Assembly (NCBI GenBank): GCA_963642245.1
Contig: CAVIFY010000034.1
Coordinates: 1-21,844, forward strand
DNA: 21,844 nucleotides
DNA from: CAG-217 sp963642245
GTDB lineage: Bacteria; Bacillota; Clostridia; Oscillospirales; Acutalibacteraceae
Direction of reading: 5' to 3'
Shown piece by piece: positions 7,064 to 13,989 of the stretch (its first letter is position 1; every line of letters begins with the position of its first letter). Under the pieces are notes generated by a model. The model did no database searches, was not told the DNA's origin, and worked only from the letters and a program-made list of their open reading frames with translations. The position numbers and the translations under genes are program-made.

Positions 7064-8881
7064 TTATTCGTCGTCGGAAGAGAGTTTGAGCACGGCCAGG
7101 AAAGCCTCCTGTGGCACCTCCACCTGGCCGAATTGGCGCATACGCTTTTTGCCCTCTTTCTGCTTTTCCAGCAGCTTTTTCTTACGGGTCACATCGCCGC
7201 CGTAGCACTTGGCCAACACATCCTTGCGCAGGGCCTTTACCGTCTCGCGGGCAATGACCTTGCCGCCGATGGCAACCTGCACCGGGATCTCAAACAAATG
7301 CCGCGGGATATGCTCCTTCAGCTTCTCCGCAATGCGGCGGCCCCGCTGGTACGCCTTGTCCCGGTGGATAATAAAGCTCAGCGCGTCGATGGTGTCGCCG
7401 TTGAGCAGCACATCCACCTTCACCAGATCCGAGCGGCGATACTCCTTGATCTCATAATCAAAGGAAGCATAGCCCCGGGTGCGAGACTTAAGCGCATCAA
7501 AGAAATCATAAATGATCTCATTTAGCGGCAGCTCGTAGTGAATATCCACCCGATCCGGGGTGATATAGCTCATATTCTTAAAGATACCCCGCCGATCCTG
7601 GCACATATCCATAATGGTGCCCACAAACTCGCTGGGCACATAGATATTGCAGTCCGCAAACGGCTCCTCACAGTAGTCGATCAGGGACGGATCCGGGTAA
7701 TTGGTGGGATTGTCGATCTCCACCATGGTGCCGTCGGTCATATGGATTTTATAGATCACCGAGGGCACGGTGGTGATCAGATCCAGGTTGTATTCCCGCT
7801 CCAGGCGCTCCTCAATGATCTCCAAATGGAGCAGACCTAAAAAGCCGCAGCGAAAGCCAAAGCCCAGGGCGCCGGAAGTCTCCGGCTCATAGCTGAGGGA
7901 CGCGTCGTTGAGCTGCAACTTCTCCAGCGCGTCGCGCAGGGCCTCATAATCCGCACCGTCTGCCGGGTACACGCCGCAGAACACCATTGGGTTCACCTTG
8001 CGGTAACCGGGCAACGGCTCCGCCGCCGGCGCATTGGCCAAGGTGATGGTATCGCCCACCCGGGCGTCGGAAACAGTCTTGATAGACGCGGTGATATAAC
8101 CCACCTCGCCGGAAGAGAGCACGCCGGTGTTCTCCATAGAAGTGGCCCGCATTCGGCCCACCTCCACCACGGTAAACTGGGCGCCGGTGGCCATCATGCG
8201 CATGGTGTCGCCGGCCTTGATCTTGCCGTCCATCACCCGCACATACACGATCACGCCCCGGTAGCTGTCGTAAACCGAGTCAAAGATCAGCGCGCGCAGG
8301 GGCGCATTGTCGTTGGCGACCGGCGGGCGGATCTCCGTCACGATCCGCTCCAGCACCTCCTCCACATTCTGCCCGGTCTTGGCAGACACGCGGGGGGCGT
8401 CCATACAGGGAATGCCCACCACTTCTTCTACCTCCTGGGCCACCCGCTCCGGGTCCGCCGCCGGCAGGTCGATCTTGTTGATCACCGGCATAATATCCAG
8501 GTCGTGGTCCAGGGCCAGGTAGGTGTTGGCCAGGGTCTGGGCCTCTACCCCCTGGGAGGCGTCTACGATCAAGATAGCCCCCTCGCAGGCCGCCAGGGAG
8601 CGGCTGACCTCGTAGTTAAAGTCTACATGGCCGGGGGTGTCGATCAGGTTAAACTCGTAGTGCTCGCCGTTTTTGGCGTCATAGCCCAGGGTCACCGCGT
8701 GGGCCTTAATAGTAATGCCCCGCTCCCGCTCCAGGTCCATATCATCGAGAATTTGCTCCTGCATATCCCGCTGCTGCACAGAGCTGGTCAGTTCCAGCAA
8801 CCGGTCCGCCAAAGTGGACTTGCCGTGGTCAATGTGGGCAATGATGGAAAAATTGCGAATGTTCTCTTTCTTTACAGCCAA
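7064..8881 (-). CDS. lepA: Elongation factor 4 (back-translocating GTPase LepA)
   Basis: A 605-residue translational GTPase of standard LepA length. LepA/EF4 binds the ribosome and assists translation or 30S assembly under stress. G motifs are intact: AHIDHGKST (residues 15-23), DTPGH, and NKID. The C-terminal LepA-specific domain is present, ending in the GKKRMRQFGQVEVPQEAF region. A longer reading from an ATG at 9049 exists but adds 56 residues unlike any LepA and overlaps crcB. I chose TTG at 8881, because GGAGG lies seven bases before it and the protein then begins at the family start (MAVKKENIRNFSIIAHIDHG). The gene follows crcB by 17 bases and ends at a strong terminator. Confidence 0.98.
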   Translation of the reverse strand: MAVKKENIRNFSIIAHIDHGKSTLADRLLELTSSVQQRDMQEQILDDMDLERERGITIKAHAVTLGYDAKNGEHYEFNLIDTPGHVDFNYEVSRSLAACEGAILIVDASQGVEAQTLANTYLALDHDLDIMPVINKIDLPAADPERVAQEVEEVVGIPCMDAPRVSAKTGQNVEEVLERIVTEIRPPVANDNAPLRALIFDSVYDSYRGVIVYVRVMDGKIKAGDTMRMMATGAQFTVVEVGRMRATSMENTGVLSSGEVGYITASIKTVSDARVGDTITLANAPAAEPLPGYRKVNPMVFCGVYPADGADYEALRDALEKLQLNDASLSYEPETSGALGFGFRCGFLGLLHLEIIEERLEREYNLDLITTVPSVIYKIHMTDGTMVEIDNPTNYPDPSLIDYCEEPFADCNIYVPSEFVGTIMDMCQDRRGIFKNMSYITPDRVDIHYELPLNEIIYDFFDALKSRTRGYASFDYEIKEYRRSDLVKVDVLLNGDTIDALSFIIHRDKAYQRGRRIAEKLKEHIPRHLFEIPVQVAIGGKVIARETVKALRKDVLAKCYGGDVTRKKKLLEKQKEGKKRMRQFGQVEVPQEAFLAVLKLSSDDE

Positions 8882-8893
8882 TGGTCTTCCTCC
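8882..8893 (-). promoter_or_regulatory. Ribosome binding site that fixes the lepA TTG start
   Basis: GGAGG (8889-8893 on the minus strand) sits seven bases before TTG at 8881, in the 17-base gap between crcB and lepA. No ATG nearby suits the LepA N-terminus, so this site decides the start. Confidence 0.85.
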
Positions 8894-8898
8894 GAAAG

Positions 8899-9261
8899 TC
8901 AATGAATCAGCGCCCGGGCCCCGAAGATGGCCAGCAGGCACAAGCCTACGCTCAGCAGCGCATACAGGATCGCCAGCGCCGCGCGCCCGCTGCTCAGCAG
9001 GTCGTAGGCCTCCAGCGAAAAGGTGGAAAATGTGGTAAACCCGCCGCAAAGCCCCACCTTCAAAAACAGCAGCAGCGGCTGGGAATTGATTTTATTCTTT
9101 TCACATAACGCGGCCAGCAGCCCGATCACAAAGGCGCCCAGCACATTGATACACAGGGTGGTAACGGGAAAGGGCGTTTGCCGCACCGGGATCAGCCCCA
9201 GCAGATAGCGCAGTGCCGCGCCTACAAAGCCGCCGAGACCTACAAAAATTACATTTGTCAT
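8899..9261 (-). CDS. crcB: Fluoride efflux channel CrcB/Fluc
   Basis: A 120-residue membrane protein with four hydrophobic segments, the standard size of a Fluc subunit. Fluc channels are dual-topology dimers that let fluoride leave the cell. Family motifs are readable: GGFVGAALRY with Arg18 near the N-terminus, the conserved Asn39 in LCINVLGAF, and GGFTTFSTFSLE (residues 73-84), which carries the phenylalanines and threonines of the pore. Only one copy is seen here, which suits a homodimer. The start overlaps the end of the upstream nucleotidyltransferase gene by four bases, and lepA follows closely, so all are likely co-transcribed. I did not see a fluoride riboswitch, which often controls crcB. 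Confidence 0.95.
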   Translation of the reverse strand: MTNVIFVGLGGFVGAALRYLLGLIPVRQTPFPVTTLCINVLGAFVIGLLAALCEKNKINSQPLLLFLKVGLCGGFTTFSTFSLEAYDLLSSGRAALAILYALLSVGLCLLAIFGARALIH

Positions 9262-10397
9262 TTCTCCTCCTGCTGCCGGGTCAGCTGCTGTACCTGCCGG
9301 GTCTCTGCCAGCACCGCCTTGCGCTTAAAAGGCAGGCGCAAAAACCGCAGCAAATAGAACCAGGGCAGCAGCCAGGGGTGCCGGTCCAGCGCCTTAAAGT
9401 CCGCGTGCATTTTCTTCTTCTCCGGGAACAAGCGCCGCCACAGATACCGCCGCCGCTGCGCCGTGCCGGACAGTTGGGTGCCCTGGGCATTCAGTCGGCG
9501 TACCAGGGTCAGCTTGCTGTCGCCAAACACACCGCCCTGCATACAGACGGTGAGCATTTGCATTTCGTCCCGGTCCAGCTCCCTGTCTTCAAACAGATCC
9601 AGCGCCAGGCGCCGTACCAAGCGGGCAAAGTCCAAAATGCCCATTTTGCGAAATTCCGCTTCCATATACGGCCGATCCAGACGCGCTTGCTCCTTGGTGT
9701 ACAGCAAGTACACATCGGCCAAAAAGCGCACGCCGCAGCCGTTGGTGGAATAATGCTTGTACATATGGGCAACGGTATAGAGATAATTGTCGCTCACATC
9801 CATAACGAACGCGTGCGGGTGGGCAGGATCCCGGGTGGCCCGCTGCCACAGGCCGTCAAAGCGGGGACAAAAATCCTTCTCGTCAAAAAACAGGGTGCGG
9901 TGGAACTCAAAAGTGGCATAAGGCGGCTTGTGGAAGTCGTCGGAATTCTCGCCGCAGGCGGTCATTTTGTACCCGGCCTTGCGCATGATCCGCAGCAGCT
10001 GCTCCCGCCCTGCCGGGTCATACAAAATATCATTATCCGTCATTTGGCGCATAGAGGTCTTGGGGTAATATTCCCGCAGCAGCAGCCCCTTTAAGGGCAT
10101 ATAGTCAATGCCCGCCTCATCCAGCCGGGCAAACAGCTGCCCCCGCTCGTGGTCCATGGTGATGGTGCGGGTCAGTTCCGTGTAGGTGTAGTTCTCCCAG
10201 CGCTTTTTCTCTTCCTCCGGCACACCGGGCAGCGCCGCCAGCAGCGGAAAGACAATGTTATATACCTGCTGCCGCCGGGCCAAGTCAAAAAATGCGTCAA
10301 AGTCCAGCCCCTCCGGCACCGCAGGCGCAGGCGCACCGGTCAGCGCGCACCGCAGCAGCGCCAGCAAATAGGCGCAGGTCTGATTTTCGATCTGCAT
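9258..10397 (-). CDS. NTP_transf_5-type nucleotidyltransferase family protein
   Basis: A 379-residue soluble protein resembling the uncharacterised nucleotidyltransferase family PF14907. The supporting stretch is residues 98-126: DYMPLKGLLLREYYP with Lys103, then RQMTDNDILYD, in which Asp121 and Asp123 would form the paired metal-binding acids of a nucleotidyltransferase fold. What it modifies is unknown. Members of this family often sit beside PqqD-like carriers in peptide-modification or polysaccharide clusters, and here the pqqD-like gene ends two bases upstream. The stop overlaps the crcB ATG. No radical-SAM enzyme, transporter or precursor peptide is visible nearby, so the pair looks like an orphan unit. 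Confidence 0.75.
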   Translation of the reverse strand: MQIENQTCAYLLALLRCALTGAPAPAVPEGLDFDAFFDLARRQQVYNIVFPLLAALPGVPEEEKKRWENYTYTELTRTITMDHERGQLFARLDEAGIDYMPLKGLLLREYYPKTSMRQMTDNDILYDPAGREQLLRIMRKAGYKMTACGENSDDFHKPPYATFEFHRTLFFDEKDFCPRFDGLWQRATRDPAHPHAFVMDVSDNYLYTVAHMYKHYSTNGCGVRFLADVYLLYTKEQARLDRPYMEAEFRKMGILDFARLVRRLALDLFEDRELDRDEMQMLTVCMQGGVFGDSKLTLVRRLNAQGTQLSGTAQRRRYLWRRLFPEKKKMHADFKALDRHPWLLPWFYLLRFLRLPFKRKAVLAETRQVQQLTRQQEEK

Positions 10398-10399
10398 AC

Positions 10400-10663
10400 T
10401 CAGTCCAGCACCCCGGCAGTGCGCAGGGTGTCCAGCATTTCCCGAATATCCGCCCGGGCCGTGTCTGCGTCCACATCGTATTTCTCCGTGAGCGCCGCCA
10501 CCAGGCTGTCCTCGGTCTGCTCCGTCTGGAGCAGCTCAAACAGAAACGCCGCCGTGGGATTGTTGTGGATCACACCGTTAAAGTGCTTCATGGCCTTGCC
10601 GGTGGCAATGGCAAAATCCTCGCCGTCCACATGCCCCAGCACCATACCGTCTTTCAGTTTCAT
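10400..10663 (-). CDS. PqqD-family peptide-binding protein
   Basis: An 87-residue protein with the PqqD-like winged-helix pattern: an N-terminal GHVDGEDFAIATGKAMKHFNGVIHNNPTAA segment whose last part matches the family's L/FN-x-t-A core, then FLFELLQTEQTEDSLVAALTEKYDVDADTARADIREMLDTLRTAGVLD, the typical acidic helical tail. PqqD proteins and fused RRE domains hold precursor peptides for modifying enzymes. This one is translated just before the nucleotidyltransferase (2-base gap) from a good site, GAGGTAA before ATG. Its partner peptide is not apparent. Family assignment is by pattern; the function here is inferred. Confidence 0.8.
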   Translation of the reverse strand: MKLKDGMVLGHVDGEDFAIATGKAMKHFNGVIHNNPTAAFLFELLQTEQTEDSLVAALTEKYDVDADTARADIREMLDTLRTAGVLD

Positions 10664-10706
10664 TTACCTCGTCCTTTCGTCAAGCGATCTGTAGTAACTG
10701 TATTGA

Positions 10707-12485
10707 TTACTTATTGAGTTGCATATAAGCCTTTTTAACAATTTGTGCCATCAAAAGTCTGCGTTGACTTAAAAACTCCAGATATGGCAACTTTTCAAAA
10801 TTCTCAGGAAGTGCATTTTGTGCACAAGCTAATTGATATCCAACTTCTCCCAGCTTTTCTTTATATCGCTCTACATATTCCTGTGGTGGGGCATCAGAAA
10901 TATCTATATTTGTCACATAATCCAAATAAGTAAAGTTCGCAATTTGATTTCGATCGCGATCATTTTCATAGCCTATCTTTGTAAGATAGTTTTTCGGATA
11001 TATGTGATGTTTATCTATCGCATTTTTGCTACCGCTCGAGCCCGGTAAAAAGCACTGTACCTGCGGAGTTGTACTAAAGAGTAACGGTGTTCCCAAAACA
11101 TTGATAGCGGCAATATAGCCGTACCAAGCTGGAGAATTAGCCGAAGAACTGTTCAACTCCGCTGGCAACGAATATTCAAAGTAGTCATCTGTAAATCTAT
11201 TAGAAATCACTCCATCTAAGTAGGCCACAAACTCATCAGCTGTATGAATTTCTCTTAAATCGGCAAACTGCTTTTCAGCCTCCGTTTCAGGAGAGGTGGT
11301 ATAAAACCCTGTAATCGTGGACATAAATATCCACTTACTGATGATCTTTTGCAAGTCTACAGAAGAAACATTAAAATCATATTTTCCAATCAGATATAGA
11401 ATATAGCTGTACACCACTGCATTGGTTGAAGAAACCAGCTTATCACTCAAATAACCGGCAGCAGCAAACAAATTGATAAATGCGTGCCAGTTATTTAAAT
11501 TCATAACGATGTCCAGAGATTCCTTAAACTTGGCTAAATTTTCTTCACGCACATTCTCTGTAATTTCGCCGGTTTTCAAATTTTTACCACGCAGTAACAT
11601 ATAAGCGTAACGCAACCGTGCCCGTCTAAAGCCAATGCCCACAGACATTCGGATCAAATGTGCCGGGTCGATTTTGAGAATACGATTATACGGCGTTCCA
11701 TCTGCTGGAATTCTGGAGTCCGCACAAAATTTGCTAATCTTTTCATGTACGCTGTTATCATAAACAGCAAGCAAAGTCTCAATGAAATTTTTTTCAGTCA
11801 AATTTTGACCACCAGAATTAACGCGAACAAAAATATCCGCCACGCTTTCCTCGTCCGCCTTTGCACTAATCCGCAATGTTGGCAGAGAATAAATGCCAAG
11901 ATTTAATAGATCATTGATATTTTGCTCTACCAAATCTTCTTGATCTTCCGTCAGTTCTTGTTTTCCATTTTTGATGCGAACTTCATTCAAGGCTCGAATA
12001 TAGTTCTTTCGAAATTTGGATGTATTGTATTCTAAATTAGCAGCAAAAACATCAGAAATTGCACTAATCCATTCAGGATCTCGCGCATATGCCTGGGACC
12101 AAACGGCAAACTCGCGTGTTAAAGGATTAAAGGAAATCCGAATTTGGCGTTCTTTATAGTTTTTATCTCTTATTGCAATACCATACATTGCGGCCAACAA
12201 CGCCGTTAAACGCTGCTGCCCATCTATCACAAGACTTTCTGGACATTTATAAATTTTGTCATTTTTTCCTATATGATTTGCATTTTCATAGTCCTCTGGT
12301 GAAACCCACAGCATAATGTAGCCAATCGGATAACCTTTCATCATAGAATCCAACAAATCACGCACTTTGCTGTCTTTCCAAACAAAGGGGCGCTGCAAAT
12401 CAGGCAATCCGATACGCCCATTTTTCACATCTGACAGCAGATCTTCTACCTGTCTTGGAATATTGTCATATAATTCTTTTCCCAT
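10707..12485 (-). CDS. DUF262 protein with C-terminal HNH-like motif, probable DNA defence nuclease
   Basis: A 592-residue protein. The N-terminal DUF262 (ParB-like) domain is shown by GRIGLPDLQRPFVWKDSKVR and by VIDGQQRLTALLA (Asp88-Arg92), the family's signature. The C-terminus has DKHHIYPKNYL (His493, His494, Pro497) followed by QIANFTYLDYVTNIDIS, an HNH or DUF1524-like metal site. The same pair of domains makes up GmrSD-type, modification-dependent restriction enzymes and several phage-defence proteins; which DNA is attacked here cannot be told. The ATG at 12485 is preceded by a weak GA-rich site; a longer frame reaching 12563 overlaps rlmD and is unlikely. Base composition (27-32% GC in counted lines) differs greatly from its neighbours, a sign of transfer. 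Confidence 0.85.
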   Translation of the reverse strand: MGKELYDNIPRQVEDLLSDVKNGRIGLPDLQRPFVWKDSKVRDLLDSMMKGYPIGYIMLWVSPEDYENANHIGKNDKIYKCPESLVIDGQQRLTALLAAMYGIAIRDKNYKERQIRISFNPLTREFAVWSQAYARDPEWISAISDVFAANLEYNTSKFRKNYIRALNEVRIKNGKQELTEDQEDLVEQNINDLLNLGIYSLPTLRISAKADEESVADIFVRVNSGGQNLTEKNFIETLLAVYDNSVHEKISKFCADSRIPADGTPYNRILKIDPAHLIRMSVGIGFRRARLRYAYMLLRGKNLKTGEITENVREENLAKFKESLDIVMNLNNWHAFINLFAAAGYLSDKLVSSTNAVVYSYILYLIGKYDFNVSSVDLQKIISKWIFMSTITGFYTTSPETEAEKQFADLREIHTADEFVAYLDGVISNRFTDDYFEYSLPAELNSSSANSPAWYGYIAAINVLGTPLLFSTTPQVQCFLPGSSGSKNAIDKHHIYPKNYLTKIGYENDRDRNQIANFTYLDYVTNIDISDAPPQEYVERYKEKLGEVGYQLACAQNALPENFEKLPYLEFLSQRRLLMAQIVKKAYMQLNK

Positions 12486-12525
12486 CTTCTCACTCTCTCT
12501 TTTTTGTCCATCGCAATTTTTGTAA

Positions 12526-13884
12526 TCAGTTGTCTTTCTCCACCAACACCACTGTCTCCACATGGGGGGTGCGGGGGAACAGGTCTACGCCGCAGGCGCG
12601 GCGGGCAGTATAGCCCATGGTGGTCAGCAGCGCCAGATCCCGTGCCAAGGTAGCCGGGTCGCAGGACACATACACCAGCCGCGCAATGCCCATGCGGTCA
12701 ATGGCGGCGAACACCTCCGGGGCGCAGCCCTTGCGGGGCGGGTCTACGATAGCCACATCCGGGCGCACGCCCTGGGCCGCCAGCTGCGTTGCCGCACCGG
12801 CTGCGTCTGCACACAGGAATTCGGCGTTCTCAATGCCGTTGCGCCGGGCATTCTCCCGGGCGTTCTCCACCGCCTGGGGGACCACCTCCACGCCGATCAA
12901 CCGGCGGCAGCGATCCGCTAAAGTCAGGCCGATGGTGCCCACGCCGCAGTACAGATCCAGCAGCACCTGGTCACCGGTCAGGCCCGCAAAATCACCGGCC
13001 AGAGCGTACAGGCGCTCACACTGGCGATGGTTCACCTGGTAAAACGCGTGGGGACCGATGGCAAAAGTCTTGCCGCACAGCTTGTCCAGCAATTCTCCCT
13101 TGCCCCAAAGCACCCGGTCCCGATCGCCCAGGATCACATTGGTACGCTGGGTATTGCTGTTCAGCACCACGCCCACCAAGCCGGGCACAGCGGCACGCAA
13201 GGCGGTGCAAAGCGCGTCCCCGCCGGGCAGATCCGTTTCGTTGATCACAATACAAGCCAGCACCTGGCCGGTGGCCTCGCCCTTGCGGAAATACAAGTGG
13301 CGCAGCAGGCCGGTGCCGGTCTCCTCGTTATATACGGAAATTTGATTTTCTTCCGCCCATTGCAGGCAGGCCGCCACACCGGCAGAAAAGTCCGTGCACT
13401 GGAGCAGGCAATCCCCGGTGGGCACCACACGGTGGCTCTTATAGGCATAAAACCCGGTGACCGGGTGGCCGTCTTGCAGCTGCACCGGGTACTGGGCCTT
13501 GTTGCGATAGCGCGCCGTAGCGGGCGCCGCCAGCACGCTCTCCACCTGCAAATCCAGGTGGCCGATCCGCTGAAAGGCGTCGTTGATCCGCTGCTGCTTA
13601 AAGCGCAGTTCCTCCGCATAATCCACTGTACGGAAAGCACAGCCGCCGCACCGGGCAGACACCGGGCAATCGCTCTCCACCCGATGGGGCGACGGCTCCA
13701 GCACCTGTTGCAGCCGGGCAACGGCGTAATTCTTCTTGGCCTTGATAATATGGGCGGTCACCCGATCGCCGGGCACGCCGCCGCGCAAAAACACCGGCAC
13801 ACCGTCCAGGCGCCCCAGGGCGCTGCCCTCGGAAGTCAGGGCGGTTATATTCAGTTGGATCTCGTCATTCTTTTTGAGTTGCAC
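12526..13884 (-). CDS. rlmD: 23S rRNA (uracil-5-)-methyltransferase, RlmD/RumA family
   Basis: A 452-residue TrmA/RumA-type methyltransferase that makes 5-methyluridine in 23S rRNA (RlmD or RlmCD class). An N-terminal TRAM domain covers residues 1-60. The 4Fe-4S ligands are visible as C-x5-C-x2-C (Cys73, Cys79, Cys82) with Cys159 as the likely fourth. The SAM site is LDLYCGVGTIGL, followed by DPPRKG and the catalytic Cys408 in YVSCDPATL. GTG at 13884 is preferred because GGTGAT stands four bases before it; another GTG nine bases upstream would add three residues. The DUF262 gene begins 40 bases downstream in the same direction, without a visible terminator between them. Confidence 0.93.
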   Translation of the reverse strand: MQLKKNDEIQLNITALTSEGSALGRLDGVPVFLRGGVPGDRVTAHIIKAKKNYAVARLQQVLEPSPHRVESDCPVSARCGGCAFRTVDYAEELRFKQQRINDAFQRIGHLDLQVESVLAAPATARYRNKAQYPVQLQDGHPVTGFYAYKSHRVVPTGDCLLQCTDFSAGVAACLQWAEENQISVYNEETGTGLLRHLYFRKGEATGQVLACIVINETDLPGGDALCTALRAAVPGLVGVVLNSNTQRTNVILGDRDRVLWGKGELLDKLCGKTFAIGPHAFYQVNHRQCERLYALAGDFAGLTGDQVLLDLYCGVGTIGLTLADRCRRLIGVEVVPQAVENARENARRNGIENAEFLCADAAGAATQLAAQGVRPDVAIVDPPRKGCAPEVFAAIDRMGIARLVYVSCDPATLARDLALLTTMGYTARRACGVDLFPRTPHVETVVLVEKDN

Positions 13885-13941
13885 CCAAATCACCGTCCTT
13901 TATCATAGCATAAAACCGCAGGAAAAGGAAGTGTAAAAATG

Positions 13942-13981
13942 AAAAAGGCGGCGGGCAAATTCCCTTGCCTGCCGCACTTTT
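13942..13981. terminator. Bidirectional terminator between P-type ATPase and rlmD
   Basis: Stem GCGGCGGGCAA (13948-13958) pairs with TTGCCTGCCGC (13965-13975), with one G-T pair. It is flanked by A and T runs, so it works for the ATPase gene ending at 13990 on the minus strand and possibly in the other direction. Confidence 0.85.
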
Positions 13982-13989
13982 TTGCAGAT

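Noticed and set aside
8882..9049. N-terminal extension of LepA to an upstream ATG
   Set aside because: Overlaps crcB and adds 56 residues foreign to the family; the TTG with GGAGG explains the start.
8882..9300. Fluoride riboswitch ahead of crcB
   Set aside because: The crcB start overlaps the upstream gene, so there is no room and no matching structure was seen.
12486..12563. N-terminal extension of the DUF262 protein
   Set aside because: Overlaps the rlmD end, Trp-rich and unlike the family; the ATG at 12485 suits the domain start.
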